Source: Gordionus sp. m RMFG-2023
Taxonomy: Eukaryota; Nematomorpha; Gordioida; Chordodea; Parachordodidae
Direction of reading: 5' to 3'
Length of the DNA stretch: 64,000 nucleotides
Assembly: GCF_954871325.1 (NCBI RefSeq)
Contig: NC_088776.1
Span: 22,926,508 to 22,990,507 of the forward strand
Both the position numbers and the translations under genes were made by a program. The notes beneath the pieces were generated by a model that ran no database searches, was not told the DNA's origin, and saw only the letters and a list, made by a program, of their open reading frames with translations. Below, piece after piece: positions 1 through 12,700 of this stretch; the stretch's first letter is position 1; every line of letters starts with the position of its first letter.

Positions 1-363
1 AGTTTCGCGGTAATGTATTCGCTTAAAATGTTTCGCGATAAAAGTTTCGCTATAAAATTTTCGCGATTATTGATTTGCGATAAAAGTTTCGCGGTAATGT
101 ATTCGCATTAAATATTTCGCGATAAAAGTTAAGCTATAAAAAATTCGCGATATTTGTTTCGCTATATTGTATTCGCGGTAATGTATTCGCTATAAAGGTT
201 TAGCTATAAAAAATTCGCGATATTTGTTTCACGATATTGCATTCGCGGAATAGTATTCGCTATTATGGATTCGCGATAAAAGTTTCGCTATAAAATCCAT
301 TCGCGATAAACGACATTCGCGATAAAAGTTTCGCGAAAAAGTGTTTCGCGATAAAAGTTTCGC
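1..363 (+). repeat. degenerate 14-bp tandem array, copy 1
   Basis: About 26 tandem units of close to 14 bp, variants of ATTCGCGATAATGC (for example TTTCGCGATAAAAG and ATTCGCGGTAATGT). The TTCGC core is well kept while the rest varies, and most units keep the 14-bp spacing. The array lies in the last intron of protease gene 1, about 100 bp before its final exon, and runs off the left edge of the window. The equivalent place in the paralogue (58.4-58.7 kb) lacks it. Related arrays are at 45.1 and 48.9 kb. Confidence 0.85.
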
Positions 364-445
364 TGAATTGACATGGAACCAATTGGTTTAAACCCCATAA
401 TGCTATGGGTTCTGTCGAAAATATAGCAATTAAGATATAATTTAA

Positions 446-637
<192 letters not shown>

Positions 638-658
638 GCAAGATCAAATAATTTTTGT

Positions 659-668
659 AATAAATAAA
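659..668 (+). promoter_or_regulatory. probable polyadenylation signal of protease gene 1
   Basis: Two overlapping AATAAA hexamers lie about 22 bp after the stop codon. The paralogous gene has the same motif at the matching place (59009-59014), which supports function, although such motifs are common by chance in AT-rich DNA. Confidence 0.5.
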
Positions 669-1532
669 AAATTTATCACATTTTATCATTTAGATATGTA
701 TAATATTCTGTAATATCAACATCAATAAACGTTTCACTTGCTCAAACCTAATTATTAAAAATTGTTTCATGTTATATGAATAAGATCATTATTTGATAAA
801 TTTTATATTTAGCAGAAAATAGATTTTATTTATGACTAACTACTAGGAAGCCAACAAATTTTTCTACCTAGGGAAAACAATTGTTATCAAAGGCCGCTCT
901 AAAACCCCTTCTATTTTGTTATTCATTTATATAATAAAACAAATATCTAATGAAGCACTCCATATCAATAATAAAGTAGTTTAAAAAACAATAAGGAAGG
1001 TCACAGGGCTATCAAAATATTCACTCATTATATATTCATAATCCTGTATTTATTGTTTTATGATAAATTATTCAATGATTATTGTGCTATTTAATTTATT
1101 AATCTTAAATTTTACCTTGATTCCAAGTAGATCTCTAACTCAAGATACGTTTGTTCTGGAAATATCTTGAATTCTTTCCTATTGCTATATTTGTTTTTAC
1201 CATTTCATTCTTATCCAAACTAACCATTTCATATTCCTTTCAAAACAGCTACTTTTATATTGCGTATATTTTTACTTCTCCCACAACTTGATAAAGGTTT
1301 TGAATTTATCGATTAAAATTATCAGATTCTTTGGAGCTTGTTAATATGTACGAATAACTCTATTTTTCTCTACTTTATTGTTAGCAAGTTGGTAGTATAT
1401 CGCAAATGGGTGGTATGTCTGTGATATAATAGAAACATTTATTTACAAATGTTTTCGTCCTGTTATAGAGAATCCATTTTTTGCAATGTTTTTCTAATTT
1501 TTTTCTAAATTCCTTCATACATTGCCAGGCAG

Positions 1533-3253
1533 CAGGCGCGCTGGGGGGGGATAATAAAATTTTTTAAGAAATATTATTGTTATTTAAAAATATCATGCAA
1601 TAATTTATTAGGACTAATAATTTCTAATACACAACTATATGAATTATAAAAAAAAAATTATATATAAACCGGCACATATAAACTATAAAATAAATGTGAA
1701 TTAAAAAATATAAAGTGAATATAACCACCATATGAATCACTTAAATGATCCAAAATAGAAATTTGAATTTTTTGAGCCTTTAAAATTTATATATAAAGTA
1801 TAAAAAATTTAAATGTTGGAAATATAAATATTAATACATAAAAAATTTCTTAGGAATAATTGTATTTTGTATGTTATATATTTACAATGTAAAATCCAAT
1901 CTTCGTTGGGATTGAGCTAATTTTTCAATTACTCATCCTTGCTTGGCGCCAAATGCTTATGAATATTTAAAAGATCCAAACCATTCAATCCACTTTCAGA
2001 AGTTGTACTTCTTAGGTATGTTTTTCAGAGAACTGCTGGCCCAGTTCCCGGGCCAGACCGTATTTTAATTTTTTAAATATACCCGGGGCCGAAATTTTTT
2101 TAAAAAAATTATCCGGGCCGGCTGTATATTTTAAAACCAAATATTTGAAATTGGCTATAAAAATGAAAAATAATATAATTTATTTAAAAAAATCCGGGCC
2201 GTGGTACCTCTGCAGGGCTCTGTTATTCTTCTTAAAAAAAGATAATGTTCTCTCATTAGTTTACTAATGGGAAGAGTTGCTAATATATATAATCATTTTA
2301 ATACATTGGGAATATAATCTAAAATATGCTTGAAATTATACTAAGCATCCATAGCATTTTTTGGGACTATATCTTAGTTAATCTTTTAAACATAGTTATT
2401 CAGCTAATAAGGCATCAACAAATATTATTTTTTTCTATAATCTGAAAAGGATTGGGAAGGCTTTTGTGGGAGTAATATCTACAGATTGTTAAGTACTGCA
2501 TGATTAATTAAAAACCATTTATTTATTTGTATTATAGTTTTATAATACTTTTCTACTGATCTTATAATAATGTTTTAATGATGAGCTTGCCTTGCTGCAA
2601 GTCGAGGGAGACAAATAATAAACACGTATAGCTCTCCTTTTGACTCAAAAATAACATATAAAATTGAAATTTTTCATCAACATTAGCCCTAATTTCCTTG
2701 AGTTCTAATAAAATGCTCTCCGCTATTCTCATATAATTAAATAATACATTCTAATGAGAAAAAAATTTAAAATAAGTATTCCAATAATTTTATAGCTTCT
2801 GAAGAAATATTTCTTTCAGGCCATTGTGATATTTCAGTAATAGCATTAATAATCGGCTCTTCTAACTCCATAAAAGCTGTTACTGCTTGATGGCGGAGAC
2901 TCCATCTCGTTGGACAAGCTTGCAATTTTTTTCTCCCTGTTGGACAAGGAGTTTCAGAAAAAATATTATACGACTAGAAATATGGAAATGGTGGATAAAT
3001 ATTACGCCACTAGAAATTTGAAAATAATTCGTAAATATGAAATTAATTGATAAAATAACTTAGTAGATGAATGTGATAATAAATGTAATATATATTTAAT
3101 ATGAGATAGGAATAAATATTAACAAATATAAATTAATATAAACAATAATATTTTTGAAAAATATATCCGGCATTTGCATTTTTTAGCTTTGGGGAATGGG
3201 GGGGGGGTGGGGGGATTTGTCCTCCTGCCTTCCCCCCGCTGAGTACGCGCCTT
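1533..3253 (-). mobile_element. hAT-type element, family A copy 1 (degraded)
   Basis: The ends are related to CAGGCGCGTACGCAG (left CAGGCGCGC, right GTACGCGCCT) and are flanked by a perfect 8-bp target duplication CCAGGCAG (1525-1532 and 3254-3261). The interior matches 24695-26709 over most of its length, in the same orientation, including a GGGCCGG-rich insert at about 2030-2225. Decayed minus-strand fragments of a hAT transposase C-terminal half occur at 2580-2960. No intact reading frame remains. It interrupts the duplicated protease flank, so it inserted after the gene duplication. Confidence 0.8.
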
Positions 3254-3999
3254 CCAGGCAGATATAATATAATTATAAAAAAATCGATTATTCGTCATAG
3301 TTACTTTATAATTTACGAAAAATTGGAGTGTGACATTTATTAATAACCAAATGTAGAATTAATCTCAAACCCTGAACACGGTTAAATCAACTTTTTTGGT
3401 GATCCGAAAATCGGAATCAGTTACTTATTTGGCTTGAACCATAACCTATATATGATATATAGGCTATGAACTATTATAAGAGGATATACCATCGCGCCCC
3501 GTACAATAAATTTAATCAATTATGTCCTACAGCCGCTCATCCAAATCGCATGGATCTTCCTAACTTATTTTTAAAAGATAATTTAACTTGATGATCCAAC
3601 AACAATCTCTTGAGATTCGGGAAAGCTTTTAGACTAAGATTACACATATGTATCTTCATTCCTTTGATCATTAATTTGAATCCACTCACTGTGGCCGGCC
3701 ATAAATAATAAAAATCCCAAATTACAAAAATTCAAATAATATTTTAGCCCTATATCCATAATATAACTTCAAAAAATGACTATTTTCGCCCATTACATTC
3801 TAATTATTTAGAGTGCCATAAAATAAAACATTTTATTAATGAGGCCTTAGATATTTATATTAGGCAAAATTCCTGATAGAAATGTTATATATAAATATGG
3901 TTTCTATATTTTTACTATCTTTATTTTAGATTTAATTTTATCATATTAATCTATTAAAATATGAAACTGATTAAAAATAAATAACAAGATACTAATTTT

Positions 4000-4140
4000 A
4001 ATGACAGTAACGCAGTTAGTTTTAAGTGAAAGGAACGCAACTCGTTACCTTTAATATGGTGACAAGTAACGAGTAGCGCGTTTCATTTTTTAGTAACGGC
4101 AAGCAAAATGTTACTCGTTACTTTAAATTTTTTCTCAAAA
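4000..4140. repeat. GTAACG-rich repeat remnant
   Basis: A short stretch with repeated GTAACG/CGTTAC motifs (CAGTAACGCAGTTAG, AAGTAACGAGTAGCGCG, TTACTCGTTACTTTAAA). Similar remnants occur at 32.11-32.20 and 39.56-39.69 kb. It resembles the GTTACTAG-rich ends of the element at 38006-39417, so it may be a terminal fragment of a related transposon. Ends not determined. Confidence 0.4.
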
Positions 4141-4528
4141 AATATGAGGAAATATATTTCATTTCCTTTATTAAATATTCATAATACTTTTTAAGAATTT
4201 TATAAATAATTTAAGCCAAGTTTTTAATTCAAGTTAACCACCAAAATTCTTCATCTCTATTTTATTTATTAAATTTTTCTTGCTGAATTTTATATAGTCA
4301 AGATAATCTTGACTAATATTTAATCAGAATTTCTTATTTATTTAATGATGGAAGAATCAATAATTTTCTCATCTTATGAGGTGTGAATAACAAATTTATA
4401 TTATTTTGATCAGAGATAAATCCAATTTTTTTAATTATTTTTATAAAATATGTTAAAGTCTATTACCTTCAACACGAAGAAATAATGGAAACGTGGATAT
4501 CTACATACCCTCCTTTATGCCAACCCCC

Positions 4529-4911
4529 ATAGGCATAGCTAGGGGAGGCGGGGAAATCCCCTCCCCCCCCCCCCCCCCCCCCATTTTTTTTGCCCGTTTT
4601 CATAAATATTATTTTAAGCTAAAAAAAATTCCCACCCCCTCCCCCAAAATTGTTTACTATACATCACTATAAAGAAGAATTTGAAAGAAAAATCACTAAA
4701 AGTTAATAACTTTTATAATAATGACTATAATTCAAAACTATTTGAAGAAAGAATTTTTATTAAAAAAAGTGATAACCCAAAATTATTTTTATAAAAATCT
4801 AATATAGCCAAAGGCCTACAAAGTGGACCTAAAGACCTCCAATAAAATTAATGGGAAGGGGCTCACCTAATGGTGCTTCTCATTTCTCCTTAGCAAACTC
4901 CTAGCGCCTAT
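4529..4911 (-). mobile_element. MITE, CATAGGC family (reverse-oriented copy)
   Basis: Starts with CATAGGCATAGCTAGGGG and ends near TAGCGCCTAT. Its interior is the reverse complement of the element at 42361-42710, sharing an ATAGCCAAAGGCCTACA block, a C-run of about 20 bp near 4561 and a CCACCCCCTCCCCC block. No coding capacity. Other members: 23875-24578, 38900-39110 and 42361-42710. Confidence 0.6.
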
Positions 4912-6264
4912 TTCCTACCCATGTATGAGTTTTTTTAAAATATGTTTGCTTATAATCTTTGAAATAATTCTGCTTAAATCCTCACCTATATCTATTAGGC
5001 GAATGCTTCGACTTGGCTTCTATAAAGCTCAATTTGCCTTCAAAAATAGGGTAATTAATGGATGCAGGATTTTGCTAGGGAAATAGCACTATTAAGTAGG
5101 TTTCCTTCATAAATTTTATTAGAAGTCTCTTCACTTATTGTATGCCTTTGGCTATAAAATGGAAAAGAAACAACATTTGTAGATATGAAAAATAATTTAT
5201 ATGATTCTAATTATTTTGATTTTATACTAAATTAAATTTTATAGTTATTCATTCACAAATAACATTTACAGTTTGACATACGCTCTGGACTATTGCTCTC
5301 AATTTGATTACCAATTTAGGTTTCAAATTGGGTATATTAATATTTCCTTCATTTTCAGCCATTTTTTAAAATTTCACTTTAAATACAAGTATTTACTTCC
5401 CTAGCATCTATTAATATTAATTTCAATTTTATTTAATTTTTTTTTGGAAGATATAAGCTAGATTCCCAATTTTTAACGATTTTTGTTTTAGTGATCTATA
5501 ACCTATCTCAATTTATGGAAAATATTTATAAATAATATCCTAATGAATTTTTTATTAATATAATCGATTGCTATAGTATAATCATAGAACTTTGTACTCC
5601 CTAATCAGGCTGAACCTTACCCTACCCTTAATATTTAATGGCAAAGGTAATTAGCCCCCCCCCCTCCACTAAATTTTATCGATAGCATTAATTTATACCC
5701 CTAATCCCTTTGTTAACAGAATTTGAGTAAAATTAATAACTGGGAAAATATACTGGGGAAAAAGTCGCGAATTCATTCAGATGGATAGGGATAGATTTTG
5801 CAGAGGATTTTCCCTTTATCAAATTTTCTATCATATAGACCCTGTGACCCAGAATGAACACCCGGAACGAACATACTTTTTAGCACTAAAATGCCTTTGT
5901 TCCGAGTTCTTAATCTAAATATTATTAATAAATTTAGATATAATGTATTAAAAATCCTAATGCAATTTACTTTGGTATAAAAATCTTCCAAAATAGCGAA
6001 AATAAATTTTCTTAAATCAAATAATTGATAAATTAATTATAGAAAGTTTGAACAATCAAAAAAGGGCATTATAAATAATATTTTTCTGAACCCAAGTAAG
6101 TACTTAGAATATTCTCACAAAAATATTTTCTAAAATATCTGCAATTGCATTATTTTTTTGGTAAATTATCAGCATTGACTACGCAGAAAACCGATATAGA
6201 CTTAACTGGGAGATCAAATATCAAAATTAGGCTTTCTAGCAATGTAATACAAGGCTATTTAAAG
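4912..6264. other. AT-rich intergenic stretch, no feature recognised
   Basis: I see no exon-like frame, inverted ends or family resemblance here. The one open frame (5773-5991, minus) has no recognisable domain and atypical composition, so I do not call it a gene. Confidence 0.5.
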
Positions 6265-6701
6265 TAGTAATATGCATCGGGCCTATTTTTCCAAGCCCGG
6301 CCTTACCCGAAATTTTTTTTAGAAAATTTTGCCAGCTCGACCCGAACCCAAAATATTTTTTAAAAAGTTTTACCGGCCCGAACTCAAAATTTTTTTAAAA
6401 AAAACGACCCGGCTCGAATTTATTTAAATATAGAAATTAATTTTTATAATTACTCAAAATATTGGAGTTTAGTTTCTATAAATAAAATCAAATATTTATA
6501 TTTTACATTAAAAATTCAACATAAAATTGATAAATTTAGATATATTAAAAAAAAATTCCAAGGTCCGACCCGGTCAGGCCCAAATTTTTTTAAAAAATAT
6601 TAGGCCCGACTTAGCCCGAACCTGATTTCTATTTAAAAAAATAGGTCCGGCCAAGCCCGAAGCCCGTTCGGGCCGGGTTCGGGGTCTTTTGCTGATCTCT
6701 A
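6265..6701. mobile_element. hAT-type MITE, TAG..CTA family with GGCCCG-rich interior, copy 1
   Basis: Begins TAGTAATATGCATCGGG and ends GCTGATCTCTA, imperfect inverted ends of the TAGTGATCTGCA type. A perfect 8-bp target duplication ATTTAAAG flanks it (6257-6264 and 6702-6709). The interior alternates CCCGGCCCGAA-type blocks with T/A runs. It matches the element at 24060-24435. No coding capacity. Confidence 0.82.
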
Positions 6702-7131
6702 ATTTAAAGCTTAAAGAAGAATGATTTATGATCATTTTAATCAAGATAAGAATTTACACTTTTATTCATATTGCTTATAACTTTAAAATAAATTCAAAAT
6801 TTTTAAATTTTTAAATTAACCCTGCTAGAGCATAGCTAGTTTTATTTTTGTCCCAGCCTAGTCCAAGTCGATAGGCCACGAGAGACCTACACACCGGTCT
6901 ATATAGGCCCTTTTGCTAAAGGAGAATTGATTATATTACTCTATTTTTACAATAGATCATTTATTTGAAAAACATGAAATAAAATTTATTTAATTTTTTC
7001 TTCTTCTGAATTATGTTAATTTATGAGAAAAAAAAAATATTTTGATATTCCAATATTAGACTATGAAAATATATTTTTTATAATAAAAAATATTAGAGGT
7101 ATAAATGCATTTTGTGTTTTTTCTCCTGGTG

Positions 7132-9792
7132 TTATTCATTTGTTATTAAAACGTTGTGTTTGCGAACTTTTTTCCTTTTTCTAATATATATAATTATAAA
7201 CAAAATTATCGCCGTAATAAACAGAAATCCTAAAATATACAAACAGAGGAAAAGTATACTATTTTTTTGGGCTGATTTTCTTTCATTACAATACTTTGGA
7301 TTTTCGTCATTTTTGTATTTACTTAATTCCCAGAGTGCTTTATTGGAATTTAGAATTTTTGAAAAGGATTTAATGCTTACTAAATGTGTAAACCATATAT
7401 TTAAAGGACAATCCGTGATTCCGTTGCATATTTGATTTTGGGTTACACAAGTTAAGTTGTCGGGACATACATAAATGCACTTATTTGAGTGCCGCCAAGA
7501 AGGAATAATTGACTCTTTTGCCTCAAGTGAAGACTTTGATGTCTCGTAAAATGAAATTTGCGAGTAAGAAAAATCCAACATTGTTTTCTGAGAACTGGAT
7601 ACATATATTAACTTTAGGAAACTAGATTCAGGTTTAAAATATTTAATATCCTTAAAACCCAAAGAGTGTAACTCAATTGTTTCTTTATTTTTAAAAGTTT
7701 TAATGGCGTTTATAGTTTGCAAAGACTCATTTAGCAGAGGTTTAACGCCCGAATAAAAATATTTATTGCAAATAATAGCCAAGGGAATTATATCTTGATC
7801 AAACTCTAAATATTTATAATAATTTTGAAAAAGGGCTTGATTGTATTTATTCTCTTGTTTTGATTTATGTTCTATGGAGACATTATTCGTTGTTATCAGA
7901 ATAAAATCGGATAAACAATCTGCACTGTTAAACTGTACATGTTCGATCCTTACTTGAATCCAGAATAATTCTGGAACAGCTATCTCATATACACAATGAA
8001 TTGGGGTATCGTAACTTCCGTATAAAGGTTTATTAGCATTAGAAAAATTATTTCGATACGGGGGTAATACTATTCTACCATCCAGTCCTGATAATTTAGA
8101 TTTTCCGCAATCAAATGTTAAATATTCATATGATATTTTGAAGCCTTGAGTTGCGGCCAATCGATAACCATTAAGACTGCGTTTTTGAACAATATATATT
8201 TCGATGAAAATAGTAGATTTAATGCTGGAAACATAAGTTAAACTTCTCGCTAATTTTTGTTCGTTTTCTCTCAGCACTTTATCAGAAAAATTACGCGATA
8301 ATTTGGAATTGCAAAAACAAGCTAATTCTTTAGTCATTCTCTCTAGGGATCCACTTTTTATATAACTCTCATATATTCTCACGTAATTGATGTGCTTAAT
8401 CAAATCATTATCATTGCTAATTTTTTTATATTTACAGGTGCCATCAATACTGGAACAACAAGATTTACATTTTCTATTTTTCTGAGGGCTAGTTCTAATG
8501 CTTAGTTTATGTAACTTGATAAATAGTTTTTCATCTTTTGGCGATTCTCTCAACTCATATTTACATCTTAATACAATGAGTCGATTTTCTCGATTCGATG
8601 TTTTATTAAGCATTGATACATGGGAATTATCTTTGGAAATTTTAGATCTGTAAAAGATATTAGGTAAATTCTTATGAGAAAATACAATCGACCCACGAAT
8701 AAAATTTTCTCTTGTATATATTTCATCGCATATGGTACCAGGAACTATATTTCCATGAGCCATAGTGTCCAAAAAGTGATATTTTATTTGATATTTTAAT
8801 GGCGAACAAGAATAAGCTTGATTAATACTCTTAAATACTATTAGGAAGACAGAACTACTCGATAAATAACTGCGCGAAAATATGTCACAATCTTTCATCA
8901 AAATTGGTTTATCTTGACAGACTTTAGGCCTAAACAGTGGATTAAAATTTGCTACCAATTTAGATGGGTCAGGGTATTTTGAATCGTAAAAAAGCAAGGT
9001 CGGATCATTTATTTTTGCGTAATTCATATTGAATATAGGCACATTGAAATATGTTTCATAAGAATAAATCTCTTCGCTATATCCAAAATCTGTGAAATAG
9101 AGCCAAATCTTTTCCCAAGTTCTGCCCTCTAATAAAATACTGCAAGTTGTATTAGGCTGATACCAGTGTTCGATATTAACAATTCTGCCCATTTTAAATT
9201 TATTATTTATTATTGTGTATCGGTTTTCAAAATCATTTTTCTTATTTTTGTCATTAAAATATTTCATATCTTTTTTAGTGTTATTATTTAATAAACTATC
9301 TCTCAAAACCATCAACCTACTGTTATTATTATCAAAACTTTTGATATTGAAGCTACAACTGGAAATATTTGAGTTATCTAATCTTTCACTTGTGTGTGGC
9401 ATATTAATATTATCCATTTTCACTTGAAATTCTTTCCATGTCGAAATTAGATAAAACCGTTTCAAAACCAAAGATGAAACTGATATGTCGCTCAATAACT
9501 CTATATAAATTTGGTTGCCACTTGATACGATGGTAGGTAATTTTTCATAATAATATCGCTCATTGATATATATTATTTTGTTATCATTATCAATAGATGA
9601 TGAGCCACAAAAAGATCCTATCAGTTTCGATTTATCGGCGAAATGGCTGTCATAAAAAGATAAAGTTTCCTCGCAAATATTTTTAGACATATCATTTGAA
9701 GCAATGATAGACCCCTTTGTTAGACATAGCATGGTATCATCACATAAACGGCTACCAATTTCAAATTCGTTCCCATATTGAACAATTTTAAC
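7132..9792 (-). CDS. Culd-like receptor, last exon: ectodomain, LDLa-like motif, membrane helix, tail
   Basis: A single exon of 886 codons plus stop, beginning [17 protein letters not shown] after an AG acceptor (AATTAATAAG). It contains cysteine-bearing beta-rich blocks such as [25 protein letters not shown] and [20 protein letters not shown], which look like divergent CUB strands. [20 protein letters not shown] is an LDLa-like motif lacking the final SDE calcium box. A hydrophobic helix ([20 protein letters not shown]) is followed by [10 protein letters not shown], so the C-terminus should be cytoplasmic. Long Asn/Ser/Lys-rich stretches fit fast-evolving extracellular spacers. Confidence 0.75.
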   Translation of the reverse strand, partial: VKIVQYGNEFEIGSRLCDDTMLCLTKGSIIASNDMSKNICEETLSFYDSHFADKSKLIGSFCGSSSIDNDNKIIYINERYYYEKLPTIVSSGNQIYIELLSDISVSSLVLKRFYLISTWKEFQVKMDNINMPHTSERLDNSNISSCSFNIKSFDNNNSRLMVLRDSLLNNNTKKDMKYFNDKNKKNDFENRYTIINNKFKMGRIVNIEHWYQPNTTCSILLEGRTWEKIWLYFTDFGYSEEIYSYETYFNVPIFNMNYAKINDPTLLFYDSKYPDPSKLVANFNPLFRPKVCQDKPILMKDCDIFSRSYLSSSSVFLIVFKSINQAYSCSPLKYQIKYHFLDTMAHGNIVPGTICDEIYTRENFIRGSIVFSHKNLPNIFYRSKISKDNSHVSMLNKTSNRENRLIVLRCKYELRESPKDEKLFIKLHKLSIRTSPQKNRKCKSCCSSIDGTCKYKKISNDNDLIKHINYVRIYESYIKSGSLERMTKELACFCNSKLSRNFSDKVLRENEQKLARSLTYVSSIKSTIFIEIYIVQKRSLNGYRLAATQGFKISYEYLTFDCGKSKLSGLDGRIVLPPYRNNFSNANKPLYGSYDTPIHCVYEIAVPELFWIQVRIEHVQFNSADCLSDFILITTNNVSIEHKSKQENKYNQALFQNYYKYLEFDQDIIPLAIICNKYFYSGVKPLLNESLQTINAIKTFKNKETIELHSLGFKDIKYFKPESSFLKLIYVSSSQKTMLDFSYSQISFYETSKSSLEAKESIIPSWRHSNKCIYVCPDNLTCVTQNQICNGITDCPLNIWFTHLVSIKSFSKILNSNKALWELSKYKNDENPKYCNERKSAQKNSILFLCLYILGFLFITAIILFIIIYIRKRKKVRKHNVLITNE

Positions 9793-12700
9793 CTTATTAA
9801 TTATAACACAAAATGTCCAGATAAAAGATATATTCTAAATTTATTTATTACATTACAAATTACAGATATTATTCCTAGCCTTTATCTTCTAGACGTTCTA
9901 TAAAGTTATTAATTATTTTTAGAAATGCTGAAAGAAACTTGCTTTTCAAATAGTAAATATTTTAGTGGTATTTAAAGTAAATTTGTCATTCTAATAATGC
10001 CATTGGAAGAAAGTGCAACCAAATAATAAATTTTATATATAATAATTTTGGAGCAATTAATAAAGATATTTATAAGGTAATAATTAGTTTGAGATAAATC
10101 ACATAATAGTAATACAAAAGCTAGAATAAAAGAAATACTGGTGTATTTATTATTAAAAAATGTTATTTTAAGTTCACCACTAAAAATTATTTGAATGATA
10201 AAGAAATGTGACCTGTAAATGTCCAGGCAAATTACTCCATAAATGGTAGCCACATTTAATAGACGGTAGATAAAATCCTGGATATCCCGGAGAACGAATT
10301 TTACAATCCGGCCATTCGCAGTTAACAATAAATTGGTCACAATAGGTACCAGAAACAGCATATTCACTAGGTGGACTGATAAATATCAATTTATCTTTCT
10401 CTGTGAGAAACGATTTATCATTAAAAGCATCTATTTCAAGATTTGTTGGCTTTGTTCTGGAACTATTATTATTGTGCATCTTGTGCGAATGATAATCGTG
10501 TTTGATATCCATATCAATCATTCTGTACTGAATTTCAAAATATTTATGGAAATATCGGAAATTTTTGACAAAAAAATTTAACTTTACCCAAGAATTTTGA
10601 GAAAAGAATTCGTATCTCTTTTTTAAGTTAAACGTTTTAGTATCCCAAGCTCTTTCTTGACTCTTAGAGCCTTCAAAAATATTAAAATTTTCAAATTCAT
10701 TAACTTGGATACCATTATAACTAATTTGACCGCACAGTCGACTTCTCTTATTTATATCGTAACGCAAACCTTCATCCTTATAAAGGTATCTCAGGTTTTT
10801 AACAGATTTTATAGGGCGCTCTTCTTTCAATATGATATCACATTCAGTCATCGAATAATTTAAGTAATTCAAAAGCGATTCTTTTGGATTGATTAAGGAG
10901 TTATTGGCGGGCAATTGTTCTATACCAAAAGATTTTATTTTATTTTTCATCAACTCAAAACAACTCAAAAGTTTATTCGAAAATCGGTCGATGTTTTTAA
11001 TCACTGATAAATTTGTACGACTGTAACTATAAGTTTCGAAACTGTTATTACTTAAAAGGTCATCATTATATAAGGTTAATGGTCTTTCGATATTTTTTTT
11101 AAAATGGGGGCCATCTATAATTTGTAAGTACCCATCTTCACAATCATCATAAGCATCGAATAATCCAAAATCAAATGTTTTAAAAATCAAAACAATTTTA
11201 TATTTTGATAAATTATCATTTTTCAAAGATTTTTTATTGAACGATGAAATATTATTTTCAAAAATGGCTTGGGAATCATCATGACTAATGTGACTTTGAT
11301 TGCCATAATAATCAAACTGCAGGAAATTTTGGGGTTGTGAATATTTTTTTATTCGTTTACGCTTGAGATAATTCCAATCCAACTCAATTTTTAGAATATA
11401 ACGACAAAATACCTCTTGTCCGTTAGAAACTTCTTCATCATTAGGGCTCTTAAGTGTTTGCCACACTTTGCTCACTATTAGAGTCTTATTGCATGCTATG
11501 GGAATTTAATAATAAAAAATGTAAAATAATAAAATTGAATAAACATTTAAAAATAATTTTATAGGAATATTATGATAAGCTAACCTTGGAATGGTCAAAA
11601 GATTTCAGAGAATTTTATGGGCCCTATATTTTTGATCAAGCCGGACTCAGTCCCTCAGTAAAAATTTTTTAGCACGGCCCGGTCCATATTTAATATTAAA
11701 AAATTCCTAAGCCCATAATAAGTTTCGAAAATTTTTTGTAAGCCCATATCCAAAGATTAATTTATTGTATTTAATAAAAATAAACTATATTTTAGTGTAT
11801 TTAGGCAAACCATTTTGTTTACAATACTGAAAATTATTATTCTTAGAAGAAAAAAATTGTAATTAACAATTGTTTTAAATAAGCTAGATTTTTAAATTAA
11901 AATATTTTGGCCATAGCCTGGCCAAAGCCCATTAAAAAAAATATAAAAATCATAGACTCGGCCCCCAAATAATGTCGTAACTAGGAATATTTACGGAGAG
12001 CACCTGGGGGGGGGGTGGTTAATTATTTATAAATTTGCGCATTATAAATCATAATTACTTATATACAAACAAACTAAGCTTATTCAAAAACGAATATAAA
12101 TCGAATAATAAATTATTGATATTTGATTAAACAAATCCAATAATTTACTATTCGTATTCGTAAAAGTAATAAAATTCACTATTCTTATTCAATTTGCTAA
12201 ATTACAAATAGTAAATTATTTAATCCCAAAATGCCTCCTTCCCTAAACGAGCCTGCTTACATCACAAGCTTATATTTAAACGTTTAATAACACACTCGTG
12301 GTAATGATCTTATTTAAAAGGTTCTCATTGATATTTTGGCAAACTACTGAAAGATCAATTATATAGTAATAAAACTATCATTTAAGTCATCATCTTATTT
12401 ATGTAGCCCAAATAGAACATCGCTATAGTAATTACTTTATATTAGCCTTTAATGAAAGAGGAGGGCATTTTGGGGCCGGCCACCCTAGCTAAATATTAAA
12501 GATTTTGCATTTCATGCCATTTTTATAAACTAAAGATTGAATTATAATAAATAATATATAAATATTAAGGAAGACTGGGATTAGGTAAACCCAGGAGCTT
12601 GGCAAACCTCTAAGAGACTTGAAGGTTTAAATTTTATCCTAATGTAGCTTTTATTAGTATGCATATTTAGGCGAAAAATCTTTTGAAATAATCAATTATT

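Noticed and set aside
1-363. Regularly spaced repeats resembling a CRISPR array
   Set aside because: Units are directly adjacent 14-mers without unique spacers, and the context is an animal intron.
5773-5991. 72-codon open frame on minus
   Set aside because: No domain, splice context or conservation is visible. A frame of this length is expected by chance.
9972-10367. 131-codon open frame on minus, overlapping the receptor exon
   Set aside because: Different frame from the CUB/LDLa exon and hydrophobic only because of AT-rich DNA; the receptor frame has cysteine motifs and matching phases.
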